Assembly: GCA_030715195.1 (NCBI GenBank)
Contig: JAUYVI010000001.1
Location: 558,001-622,000, forward strand
Reading direction: 5' to 3'
Length of the DNA stretch: 64,000 nt
From: Dongia sedimenti
GTDB taxonomy: Bacteria > Pseudomonadota > Alphaproteobacteria > Dongiales > Dongiaceae
Part shown: positions 27,308 through 35,398 of the stretch, piece after piece
Layout of the letters: every line of letters starts with the position of its first letter
Position numbering within the stretch: the stretch's first letter is position 1
Translations under genes and position numbers: made by a program
The notes under the pieces: model-generated
What the model saw: the letters and a program-made list of their open reading frames with translations, nothing else
Databases searched by the model: none
Told to the model about the DNA's origin: nothing

Positions 27308-27410
27308 GTCGTGCCCGGGCTTGACCCGGGCACCTCGTGCCGCCGGACAAAGATCGCCGGATCCACGGAAGCGAATGTCCGCATTCGCGGACGGGGCCCG
27401 GCGATGACGG
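27308..27410. repeat. GC-rich dyad repeat, mosaic of families A and C
   Basis: Opens with GTGCCCGGGCTTGACCCGGG and ends in GGCGATGACGG, like family C. It also contains ATGTCCGCATTCGCGGACGG (27375-27394), identical to the insert of the family A copy at 7517-7536. It lies between convergent iolE and a minus-strand small gene. Confidence 0.65.
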
Positions 27411-27423
27411 CTCCTTATTGACG

Positions 27424-27636
27424 TCAGTCGTCGCGGGCTTTCGCCGCTTCCTCCGCGGCGGCGTCCGCGCCGTCGGGCAGGGATTCCACGCCGGCTTCGC
27501 GGGCCTTGCGTTTGTCGTCGCGGCTTGATGACGGCGGGCTATTCACCTGGCCGCTCTCGACCGCCGGGTTGTCGGTGCGGCGGTCCTCGTCTTCGGGGCC
27601 GATGGTGCGGGGCTGCTTGGGGGCGTTCTGCGTCAT
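27424..27636 (-). CDS. Small hydrophilic protein (70 aa), function unknown
   Basis: Highly charged and proline/alanine-rich (starts MTQNAPKQPRTIGPEDEDRR, ends AAEEAAKARDD), with no membrane segment and likely disordered. It follows the SDR gene by 33 bp on the same strand, so it may be the operon's last gene. Similar small acidic/basic proteins are common in alphaproteobacteria without known function. Confidence 0.5.
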   Translation of the reverse strand: MTQNAPKQPRTIGPEDEDRRTDNPAVESGQVNSPPSSSRDDKRKAREAGVESLPDGADAAAEEAAKARDD

Positions 27637-27669
27637 GCAGCAAAAACCCGCCTCCCGGCGGCGCGTTCC

Positions 27670-28404
27670 CTAGATCGAGCGCAGCATCCCGCCATCCACC
27701 GCGATCGCCTGGCCGTTGATATAGCCGGCCTGTTCCGAGGCGAGGAAGGTGGCGACCGCCCCGAAATCCTCCGGCTTGCCCAGGCGCCCGGCCGGGATGG
27801 TGCGGTCGATCTCCGCCTGGTCGTAGGGGAAGTCCTTCAGCCGGTCGGTGGCGGTCGATCCGGGCATCAGCGCGTTGACGGTGATGCCGTATTTCCCGAC
27901 CTCGCGGCTCAGCGAATTGTAGAGGCCGTGCAGCGCGGGCCGGATCGCGTTGGAGATGGTGAGGCCGTCGAGCGGCTCCTCGGCCGCGACCGAGGTCACC
28001 ACCATGATGCGGCCCCATTTGCGCTGCTTCATGCCGGGCAGCGCCAGGCGGATCATCTGCACCGTGCTCATGAACAGGCTCTCGAAGGCGGCGCGCCACT
28101 GCGCGTCGCTGGTGCCGTCGAACACAGTCGGCGGCGGGCCGCCGGTATTGGCGACCAGGATGTCGATGCCGCCGAGCTTGGCGTTGACCTCGGCGATCAG
28201 TTTCTCCGCCGCACCCGCCTGGGCCAGATCGCAGACGAAGCCCTCGGCCTTGATCTCGGCCGCGGTCTTGGCGACCGCGTCCGGGTTGCGCGAGCAGATC
28301 GCGACCTGCACGCCTTCCGCGGCGAGGCCCGCCGCGATGGCGCGGCCGAGCCCTTTCGATGAGCCGGTGACCAGGGCGCGCTTGCCTTTGATATGGAGGT
28401 CCAT
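27670..28404 (-). CDS. SDR-family protein lacking the YxxxK motif
   Basis: 244 residues. The NAD(P)-binding motif TGSSKGLG is at 13-20 and ANTGG near 85. The usual catalytic serine is S138, but where Tyr-x-x-x-Lys is expected the sequence reads S151-NAI-R155. A known subgroup of FabG-like SDR proteins has this replacement and may not act as ordinary reductases. AAGGAAGC precedes the ATG. It is 9 bp downstream of the hydratase gene, so the two form an operon. Confidence 0.85.
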   Translation of the reverse strand: MDLHIKGKRALVTGSSKGLGRAIAAGLAAEGVQVAICSRNPDAVAKTAAEIKAEGFVCDLAQAGAAEKLIAEVNAKLGGIDILVANTGGPPPTVFDGTSDAQWRAAFESLFMSTVQMIRLALPGMKQRKWGRIMVVTSVAAEEPLDGLTISNAIRPALHGLYNSLSREVGKYGITVNALMPGSTATDRLKDFPYDQAEIDRTIPAGRLGKPEDFGAVATFLASEQAGYINGQAIAVDGGMLRSI

Positions 28405-28413
28405 TCTGCTTCC

Positions 28414-29220
28414 TTAGAACTGCACGTCGACTTCGACCGTGCCCAATCCGGCGAGCTCGTAGCGGTATTTGCAGGCCTCGGTCGGGAAATTGGTGCGGAT
28501 CAGGCTGCCGGTCATGACGATGTCGCCTTGCTTCAGCGGCCGGTCGGTGCGGGCGCGGAAGTTGGCGAGCCAGATGAGCGGGATGTAGGGATGACCGAGC
28601 GCGTCGCGGCCGAAGCCGCGGCCGACCTCCTGCCCGTCCCGCTGCACCACGCCTTCGACGGCGCCGAGATCCGCCGGCGGCTCCTGCCACTGGCCGACCA
28701 CGATGCCGGCGTTCCAGGAATTGTCGGCGATCAGCGACAAGGCTTCGAGCGTCGCATAGTCGCAGTTGCGGTCATCGACCAGCTCGACGCCGGGCGCTAC
28801 CAGGATGCCCTGGGTCACCTCTCCCTGGGTGTAGGGCGTGGCCCGGAACGGAAAGTCTCGGCCGAGCTTCACCGCGACCTCGAACTCCAAACCGAGATGG
28901 GTGTACTCCATGGCATCGACGCTGGCCGGCGCAGTGTAGATCCGGTTGGCGGCGACATAGCCGGAGACCGGCGAATCGATGCCGCACATCTCCTGCATCT
29001 TCTTGGTGGTGAGACCGATCTTGAAGCCGCCGGGCTGGGTGTTGCCGGCCGCCATCAACCGGCGCGCATAGGCATCCTGAACGCGATAGGCCGCGTCGAC
29101 ATCGTTGATGCCGCGCTCCTTGGCAAAGGGCAGGAACTGCTCGCCGATGTCATGGGCTTCCATCAGCATCAGGGCGGTCACCTCGGTGCGCGCCTTGTCC
29201 AATCCCGGTTGGGCCGCCAT
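28414..29220 (-). CDS. 2-keto-4-pentenoate hydratase-like protein (FAH superfamily)
   Basis: 268 residues, resembling MhpD/HpcG-type hydratases of aromatic meta-cleavage pathways, which add water to 2-hydroxypentadienoate-like acids. Visible patches are GGFKIGLTTKKMQEMCGIDS, the acidic metal-site region LGLEFEVAVKLG (about 109-120), and the substrate-loop-like NCDYATLEALSLIADNSWNA. GGGGAGCG precedes the ATG. No other meta-cleavage genes are in the window. With the SDR gene behind it, it may serve another 2-keto acid pathway. Confidence 0.85.
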   Translation of the reverse strand: MAAQPGLDKARTEVTALMLMEAHDIGEQFLPFAKERGINDVDAAYRVQDAYARRLMAAGNTQPGGFKIGLTTKKMQEMCGIDSPVSGYVAANRIYTAPASVDAMEYTHLGLEFEVAVKLGRDFPFRATPYTQGEVTQGILVAPGVELVDDRNCDYATLEALSLIADNSWNAGIVVGQWQEPPADLGAVEGVVQRDGQEVGRGFGRDALGHPYIPLIWLANFRARTDRPLKQGDIVMTGSLIRTNFPTEACKYRYELAGLGTVEVDVQF

Positions 29221-29295
29221 GCCGTTTCGCTCCCCGCGGTTTCTTGGCGCCGATCATAGAGATTCGGGGCGGACGCGCAAACCGTGCCGCCGGTC

Positions 29296-31677
29296 CTATT
29301 CCCCGTAGGGGACCCAGATGTTCTTGATCTGGGTGGCGTGGCGCAGGAAGGACTCGCCCTGGGCCTCGGTCGAGAGCCAGTCGCGGGCGCCGTGCTCGCA
29401 CCAGGTGGCCTTGAGGTTGCCGGCGGAGCCGCGTTCGACCAGGGCGACTCCTTCGGCGCCGCCGAAGTACCAGGCGCAGGCGATCTCGTCGTGTTCGGCC
29501 AGGGTCTTGGCCAGGAGGTCGCGCTCGCCGGTCACGATGTTGACCACGCCGTCGGGCACGTCGCTGGTTTCCAGCACCTGGTAGAAGTCGGTGGCGGAGA
29601 GCGGATGCAGCGGGGCGGGTGTCGCGACGACGCGATTGCCCATGGCGATCACCGGGATCACCAGGGAGATGAAGCCGAGCAACGGCGCTTCGTCGGGGCA
29701 GGAGACCGCCATGGTGCCCCAGGCCTCCGGCATCGCCAGCGTCACATGCCGCGCCTTGGTGTAATGGACGCGGCCGTCATACTTATCGGCCCAGGCGGCG
29801 TAGTGGATGATGCGTGAGACCGAGGCGTCCACCTCGGCGCGCGCGGCCTTCTTCGCGGCGCCGGTCATCGCGATCAGGCGCGCCGCGAACTCGTCGGCGC
29901 GAGCGGAGAGATTTTCGGCCAGGAAGTAGAGCACCTGGGCTCGGGCATGGCCGGAAAGCGCGGTCCAGCCGGTCGCCTTCGACGCGGCTTCGACCGCGTT
30001 GCGGATGTCCTTGCGGTTGCCGAGGCCGGCCTGGCCGATCGCATGGTCCTTGGCGTCGAGCACCGAGTAGCTGTAGCCGGAATCCGGCCGGGCCTGCTTG
30101 CCGCCGATGAACAGTTTGGCGGTGCGGTCGAGCGTGGGCTTGCCTTCGAAAGCCGAGGCGGTCGGTTCGGCGCTGAGCTTCGCCTTGGCGGGATCCTTGG
30201 CGCTGTTCTTCTTCAGCGGCGTGAGATATTCGATCATGCCTTCGCGTCCGCCCTCGCGGCCGAAGCCGGATTCACGGTAGCCGCCGAAGCCGGCCGCGGC
30301 GTCGAACATGTTGGTGCCGTTGATCCAGATGACACCGGCCTTGATCCGCGCGGCGAGATCGAGGCAGCGGTCGATGTTCTCCGACCAGACCGAGGCCGAG
30401 AGCCCGTAGGCCGAGTTGTTGGCGAGGGCCGCGGCTTCATCCGGCGTGCGGAAGGTCATCGCGGCGAGGACCGGGCCGAAGATCTCGACCTGGGCGATGG
30501 TGGAGGCCGGTGCCACGTCGGTGAAGAGGGTGGGCGGGAAGAACCAGCCCTTGCCCGGCATCGGCGCTGACGGCTGGAAGCAAGCGGCGCCTTCCCGGCG
30601 GCCTTGCTCGACCAGCTTGGTGATCCGCTCGAGCTGGACCTTGGCGACGATGGCGCCGATGTCGATCGACTTGTCGAGCGGGTCGCCAACCCGGAGCGTC
30701 TCCATGCGGCGCTTCAGCTTGTCATAGAAGCGCTCGGCGACGCCCTCTTGAACGAGCAGGCGCGAGCCGGCGCAGCAGACCTGGCCCTGGTTGAACCAGA
30801 TCGCATCGACCACGCCTTCGACCGCGCTGTCGAGATCGGCATCGTCGAACACGATGAAGGGCGACTTGCCGCCCAATTCCAGCGAGAGCTTCTTGCCGGT
30901 GCCGGCGGTTGCCTTGCGGATCTCGCGGCCGACCTCGGTCGAGCCGGTGAAGGCGATCTTGTCCACGTCCGCGTGGTTGACGATGGCAGCACCGGTTTCG
31001 CCGTCGCCGGTCACGATGTTGAAGACGCCCTTCGGTAGGCCGACCTCGTCGCAGATCTCGGCGAGGGCGAGCGCGGTGAGCGGCGTGTATTCGGCCGGCT
31101 TCAGCACCACCGTGTTGCCGGCGGCGAGGGCGGGCGCCACTTTCCAGGCCAGCATCAGCAGCGGGAAATTCCAGGGGATGATCTGGCCGCAGACGCCGAC
31201 CGGACCCAGGCCGGAAAACTCGGTGTCGAGCAAGGCGGCCCATCCGGCATGGTGATAGAAGTGGCGGGCGACCAGGGGCACGTCGATGTCGCGGGATTCG
31301 CGGATCGGCTTGCCGTTGTCGATGCTCTCCAGGACCGAAAGGAAGCGCTCGCGCTTCTGCACATGGCGCGCGATGGCATAGAGATACCGCGCGCGGGTTT
31401 CGCCGGAGGTCTTGGACCAGGCGGGGAAGGCGGCGCGGGCGGCGGCCACCGCGGCGTCGACATCGGCGGCCGAGCCTTGCGCGACCTTGGCGATCACCGA
31501 TCCGTCAGCCGGGTTGTGGACGTCGAAGAGCTTGCCGTCGCGCGGTGCCTGGAACGCGCCGCCGATGTAATGGCGGAAGCCGGGCTGGTGCTTGGCGAGC
31601 CAGGCGGTGACGGCATCCTTGGCTTCCGGCGCGGGGCCGTAATCCATGGTCTGCAGGATTTCTTTGACGGTGCTCAT
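29296..31677 (-). CDS. Double-domain aldehyde dehydrogenase (ALDH16-like)
   Basis: 793 residues, about 1.6 times a normal ALDH. Residues 1-480 form a full catalytic ALDH with FTGSTEVG, E267 (LELGG) and nucleophile C301 (NQGQVCC). Residues about 520-793 are a second ALDH-like domain without a catalytic cysteine motif, which is the layout of the ALDH16 family; bacterial ALDH16 keeps its cysteine, as here. It starts 5 bp after the deoC stop, so the pair could convert deoxyribose 5-phosphate to glyceraldehyde 3-phosphate and acetaldehyde, then acetaldehyde to acetate. The aldehyde substrate is inferred. Confidence 0.9.
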   Translation of the reverse strand: MSTVKEILQTMDYGPAPEAKDAVTAWLAKHQPGFRHYIGGAFQAPRDGKLFDVHNPADGSVIAKVAQGSAADVDAAVAAARAAFPAWSKTSGETRARYLYAIARHVQKRERFLSVLESIDNGKPIRESRDIDVPLVARHFYHHAGWAALLDTEFSGLGPVGVCGQIIPWNFPLLMLAWKVAPALAAGNTVVLKPAEYTPLTALALAEICDEVGLPKGVFNIVTGDGETGAAIVNHADVDKIAFTGSTEVGREIRKATAGTGKKLSLELGGKSPFIVFDDADLDSAVEGVVDAIWFNQGQVCCAGSRLLVQEGVAERFYDKLKRRMETLRVGDPLDKSIDIGAIVAKVQLERITKLVEQGRREGAACFQPSAPMPGKGWFFPPTLFTDVAPASTIAQVEIFGPVLAAMTFRTPDEAAALANNSAYGLSASVWSENIDRCLDLAARIKAGVIWINGTNMFDAAAGFGGYRESGFGREGGREGMIEYLTPLKKNSAKDPAKAKLSAEPTASAFEGKPTLDRTAKLFIGGKQARPDSGYSYSVLDAKDHAIGQAGLGNRKDIRNAVEAASKATGWTALSGHARAQVLYFLAENLSARADEFAARLIAMTGAAKKAARAEVDASVSRIIHYAAWADKYDGRVHYTKARHVTLAMPEAWGTMAVSCPDEAPLLGFISLVIPVIAMGNRVVATPAPLHPLSATDFYQVLETSDVPDGVVNIVTGERDLLAKTLAEHDEIACAWYFGGAEGVALVERGSAGNLKATWCEHGARDWLSTEAQGESFLRHATQIKNIWVPYGE

Positions 31678-31682
31678 AATCT

Positions 31683-32687
31683 TCAGGCCATGGCGTGACG
31701 GTTGAGGGCGGCGTAGCGCCCGGTGACGAAATGCTCGATCTGGCGCTCGATGTCGCCGAGCAGCGAGCTGGCGCCGATGCGGAAGAGGTCGGGCTCCAGC
31801 CATTCCCGGCCGAGCTCCTCCTTCATCAGAATCTGCCAGTTCATCGCGTCCTTGGCAGTGCGCAAACCGCCGGCGGGCTTGAAGCCGATCTTGAACCCGG
31901 TCTCTTGCAGATAGTCGCGGATCGCGCGGACCATGACGAGGCTGACGGGCAGAGTGGCGTTCACGTCTTCCTTGCCGGTCGAGGTCTTGATGAAATCGGC
32001 GCCGGCCATCATCGCGGTCATGCTGGCGCGATAGACATTGCGGAGCGTCTTCAGATCGCCGGTGGCGAGGATGGCTTTGAGATGCGCCGGACCGCAGGCG
32101 GCGCGCATCGCTGCGATCTCGTCATAGAGCGCCGTCCAATCCTGGCCGAGCACATGGGCGCGGGTGATGACGATGTCGATCTCGCCCGCGCCGTCGGCGA
32201 CCGCGCGGCGGATTTCTTCCAGGCGCAGGTCGAGCGGCATCAAGCCGGCCGGGAAACCGGTCGCGACCGACGCGACGGGAATGCCGGAACCGGTCAGTGC
32301 TTCGACCGCCGGCTTCACCATGGTCGGATAGACGCAGACCGCGCCGACCTTCGGTGCGTCGTCGGCGAGGCCGAGCGCCTCCACGAGATCGGCGCGCAGC
32401 GGCGATTTGGCTTTCGCGCAAAGCCGGTGGACGCGGGCCGGCGTGTCGTCTCCGGCGAGGGTGGTGAGGTCGATGCATTGGATCGCCTTCACCAGCCAGG
32501 CGGCCTGGTATTCCTTCTTCACGCTGCGGCGGGCCGGCAGCGAGGCGGTGCGGCGCTCGACGGCGGAGAGGTTGACGGTAGGACCAAGGACCGCTTCCTC
32601 GTTGAAGGCGATGCCGCTGTTGCGCGGATGGTTGTGGCCGGGTTCCGCCGCGGCAACTTTGCGTTTCGGATCGGTGGCAAGGTTCAT
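31683..32687 (-). CDS. deoC: Deoxyribose-phosphate aldolase
   Basis: 334 residues, longer than the 220-260 of short DeoC, with an extra polar amino end of about 70 residues. Catalytic residues are in place: Schiff-base lysine K234 (DFIKTS), K270 (GFKPAGG) and D171 (GEIDIVI). It splits 2-deoxyribose 5-phosphate. GAGGAG lies 7 nt before the ATG at 32687. The open frame runs much further upstream, but that part lies opposite the flavoprotein gene and is not protein-like. Divergent from the flavoprotein at 32823. Confidence 0.92.
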   Translation of the reverse strand: MNLATDPKRKVAAAEPGHNHPRNSGIAFNEEAVLGPTVNLSAVERRTASLPARRSVKKEYQAAWLVKAIQCIDLTTLAGDDTPARVHRLCAKAKSPLRADLVEALGLADDAPKVGAVCVYPTMVKPAVEALTGSGIPVASVATGFPAGLMPLDLRLEEIRRAVADGAGEIDIVITRAHVLGQDWTALYDEIAAMRAACGPAHLKAILATGDLKTLRNVYRASMTAMMAGADFIKTSTGKEDVNATLPVSLVMVRAIRDYLQETGFKIGFKPAGGLRTAKDAMNWQILMKEELGREWLEPDLFRIGASSLLGDIERQIEHFVTGRYAALNRHAMA

Positions 32688-32822
32688 GAGACTGCTCCTC
32701 AAGGCGGCGACCTTGCGTCCGGCCCTGACCCAAGTCAAGCCGAACCGATCGGCCGATTTACCGCGCCTTTCCAGATGGTTCGGGCTGGATTTCGTTCCGG
32801 GCTCTGTGCATTCTTTCGATCC

Positions 32823-34904
32823 ATGAGCCAGCCTGCCACGACCCGTCCTGCGGCCGCCGCATCGGCGTCCAAGGATCCGCTCCTGCAGCCCTTCAAGCTG
32901 CGGCATCTCAACTTGAAGAACCGGGTGATCTCGACCTGTCACGAGCCGGCCTATTCCGAGGACGGGCTGCCCAAGGAGCGCTACCGGCTCTATCACGTCG
33001 AGAAGGCCAAGGGCGGCTGCGCCATGACCATGATCGGCGGCTCGGCCACGGTCGATGTGGATTCGCCGCAGGCCTTCGGCAACCTGCGCGCCGGCACCGA
33101 CGCGATCATCCCCTGGTTCAAGCAGCTTTCCGACGCGGTGCACGCCTACGACTGCCATGTCATGTGCCAGATCACCCATCTCGGCCGGCGCACCAACTGG
33201 AACAAGGAGAACTGGCTGCCCGTGGTGGCGCCCTCGGCGCTGCGCGAGCCGGCGCATCGCAGCTTTCCCAAAGTCCTGGAAGACTTCGAGATCGAGCGCA
33301 TCATCAAGGCCTATGGCGCGGGCGCCCGCCGCTGCCGCGAAGGCGGGCTCGACGGCATCGAGATCGAATCCTACGGCCATCTGTTCGACGGCTTCATCTC
33401 GCCGGCGACCAACAAGCGCGACGACAATTACGGCGGCAGCCTCGAGAACCGCATGCGCTTCCCGATGGCGGTGCTGCAGGAAATCCGCCGCCAGGCCGGA
33501 TCCGACTTCATCCTCGGCGTCCGCCTGGCGATCGACGAGGACGATCTCGAGGACGGCATCAAGTTCGCGGAAGGGCTGGAGGTCGCGCGGCGATTCCAGG
33601 ATGCCGGCCTCATCGACTTCGTCAACGTGATCAAGGGACATATCGAGAGCGACGAGGCGATCACCCATGTGATCCCGGTCATGGGCACTCCGGCGGCGCC
33701 GCATCTCGACATGGTGCGCAAGGTGAAGGAAACGCTGACCGTGCCGATCCTGCATGCGGCGCGGATCGCCGACGTGGCGACGGCGCGGCATGCCGTCTCC
33801 AGCGGCGCGGTCGATCTCATCGGCATGACCCGGGCGCATATGGCCGACCCGCACATCGTGGCCAAGGTGATGCGCGGCGAGGAGACCCGCATCCGCCCCT
33901 GTGTCGGCGCCGGGTACTGCCTCGACCGGCTCTACCAGGGCGGCGAGGCATTGTGCCTGCACAACCCGTCGACCGGGCGCGAGGCGACCATGTCGCATGT
34001 GATCGCGCCGGCGGCGCGGAAGAAACGCGTGGTCGTGGTCGGTGCCGGGCCGGCCGGGCTGGAAGCGGCGCGGGTCTCGGCCGCGCGCGGCCATCAGGTG
34101 ACGTTGTTCGAGGCGGCGCAGCATCCGGGCGGGCAGGTGACGATCGCCGCCAAGGCGCCGCGCCGGAAGGAGATGATCGGCATCATCGACTGGCTGGTGG
34201 GCGAGATCGGGCACCTGGGCGTCGATCTCAGGACCGGTGTCTTCGCCGAGCCCGGCGACGTGGCGGCGCTCAACCCCGACATCGTGGTGATCGCGACCGG
34301 CGGCGTGCCCAATCCCGGCTTCTTTCCCGGCGCCGAGGAGCTCGCGACCACGACCTGGGACGTGCTGAGCGGGCAGGTCGCGGTCGGCGACAACGTGCTC
34401 TTCTATGACGATGAGGGCGGGATCGAAGCCCTGTCCACCGCCGACTTCCTCGGCACCCGGGCGAAGAGCCTGGAGGTCGTGACGCCCGAACGCCTGCACG
34501 GCGTCGATGTCGGCGGCATCAACTATCCGGCCTTCTACACCTCGCTCTACCGCTCGAAGGTCAGCACCACCCTGAACCTGCGCTTGAAAGGTCTGCGCCG
34601 CGACGGCAACCAGATCGTGGCCAGCTTCCACAACGACTATGACAAATCGACGGTGGAGCGGCGGGTCGATCAGGTGGTCGCTTGCCACGGATCGCTGCCG
34701 GCGGAAGAGCTCTACTTCGGCCTGAAGGACGGTTCGCGCAACCGCGGCGAGATCGACCAGGCGGCGCTGATCGAATGCCGGCCGCAAGCGGTGGCGACCA
34801 ACCCGGCGGGATCGTACCAGCTGTTCCGCGTCGGCGACGCGGTCGCCGCCCGCAACATCCACGCGGCGATCTATGACTCGCTGCGGCTCTGCTCGGTGTT
34901 TTGA
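32823..34904 (+). CDS. NADH:flavin oxidoreductase with FAD/NAD domain (TMADH / stachydrine-demethylase-like)
   Basis: 693 residues: an Old-Yellow-Enzyme FMN barrel (about 15-350), an Fe-S region, then an FAD/NAD(P) domain (GAGPAG at 407-412). Relatives include trimethylamine dehydrogenase, dienoyl-CoA reductase and N-methylproline demethylase. TMADH uses a C-x2-C-x2-C-x12-C cluster set; here it reads C360-VG-A363-GY-C366 ... C378, so the second ligand seems to be alanine. Barrel residues such as QITHLGRR and GIEIESYGHLFDGFISPATN are well kept. RidA and a NAT gene follow. An N-demethylase role is plausible but not proven. Confidence 0.85.
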   Translation: MSQPATTRPAAAASASKDPLLQPFKLRHLNLKNRVISTCHEPAYSEDGLPKERYRLYHVEKAKGGCAMTMIGGSATVDVDSPQAFGNLRAGTDAIIPWFKQLSDAVHAYDCHVMCQITHLGRRTNWNKENWLPVVAPSALREPAHRSFPKVLEDFEIERIIKAYGAGARRCREGGLDGIEIESYGHLFDGFISPATNKRDDNYGGSLENRMRFPMAVLQEIRRQAGSDFILGVRLAIDEDDLEDGIKFAEGLEVARRFQDAGLIDFVNVIKGHIESDEAITHVIPVMGTPAAPHLDMVRKVKETLTVPILHAARIADVATARHAVSSGAVDLIGMTRAHMADPHIVAKVMRGEETRIRPCVGAGYCLDRLYQGGEALCLHNPSTGREATMSHVIAPAARKKRVVVVGAGPAGLEAARVSAARGHQVTLFEAAQHPGGQVTIAAKAPRRKEMIGIIDWLVGEIGHLGVDLRTGVFAEPGDVAALNPDIVVIATGGVPNPGFFPGAEELATTTWDVLSGQVAVGDNVLFYDDEGGIEALSTADFLGTRAKSLEVVTPERLHGVDVGGINYPAFYTSLYRSKVSTTLNLRLKGLRRDGNQIVASFHNDYDKSTVERRVDQVVACHGSLPAEELYFGLKDGSRNRGEIDQAALIECRPQAVATNPAGSYQLFRVGDAVAARNIHAAIYDSLRLCSVF

Positions 34905-34928
34905 CGCATTGCTGAGCCATGCTCGGTC

Positions 34929-34958
34929 GTCATCCCGGGACCAAGTCCCGGGGTGACG
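34929..34958. repeat. Short family C repeat
   Basis: GTCATCCCGGGACCAAGTCC followed by CGGGGTGAC, a single dyad of the type found in longer form at 23318 and 44934. It lies between the flavoprotein and the RidA gene. Confidence 0.6.
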
Positions 34959-35014
34959 GAGTTTGGGAAACCTGCAATCTTGCTGCGACCGACAGCGGAA
35001 TAAAGGACCGAAAC

Positions 35015-35398
35015 ATGGACTTCATCAACCCGAGCGAGATCACCGCGCCGGCCTCCAAATACAGCCAGGGCGTGGTCGTGCCGGGCGGTGGGCGCCGCCT
35101 GGTGGTCTCCGGCCAGATCGGCATGACCAAGGAAGGCAAAGTCGTTGACGGCATGGAAGCCCAGCTGCGCCAGACCTGGAGCAACCTCTTCGCCGTGCTC
35201 AAGGCCGGCGGCATGGCGCATACCGACCTGGTCAAGGTGACGACCTTCGTCACCGACCGGACGACGGTCGGACTCGTCCGGCAGATCCGCGACGAGTTCA
35301 TGAAGGGGCATACGCCGGCCTCGACCTTCCTGGTGGTCGCCGGCCTTGCCATGCCAGAGCTGCTCTGCGAGATCGAGGCGGAGGCGGTGAAGGGTTGA
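35015..35398 (+). CDS. RidA-family protein (YjgF/UK114)
   Basis: 127 residues, normal for RidA enamine/imine deaminases, which clear reactive 2-aminoacrylate-type intermediates. The pattern VVVPGGGRRLVVSGQIGMTK, then TDLVKVTTFVTDR, and PASTFLVVAGLAMPELLCEI with the terminal E is family-like. The arginine that binds the carboxylate in active RidA usually lies in a PARS/T motif near the end; here it reads TPASTF, so catalytic ability is uncertain. AAAGGA precedes the ATG. It may deal with imines from the flavoprotein reaction. Confidence 0.88.
   Translation: MDFINPSEITAPASKYSQGVVVPGGGRRLVVSGQIGMTKEGKVVDGMEAQLRQTWSNLFAVLKAGGMAHTDLVKVTTFVTDRTTVGLVRQIRDEFMKGHTPASTFLVVAGLAMPELLCEIEAEAVKG

Noticed and set aside
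29296-31677. iolA (malonate-semialdehyde dehydrogenase)
   Set aside because: The protein is a double-domain ALDH16-like enzyme coupled to deoC, and lacks the single-domain size and character of IolA/MmsA.
31695-32822. Plus-strand open frame upstream of the flavoprotein start
   Set aside because: It is antisense to deoC and has low-complexity Arg/Gly/Asp composition. The flavoprotein begins with a normal amino end at 32823.
32688-34862. Very long minus-strand open frame continuing upstream of deoC
   Set aside because: It lies opposite the flavoprotein gene, its translation is rich in His/Arg/Asp and unlike a protein family, and a clear ribosome site sets the deoC start at 32687.
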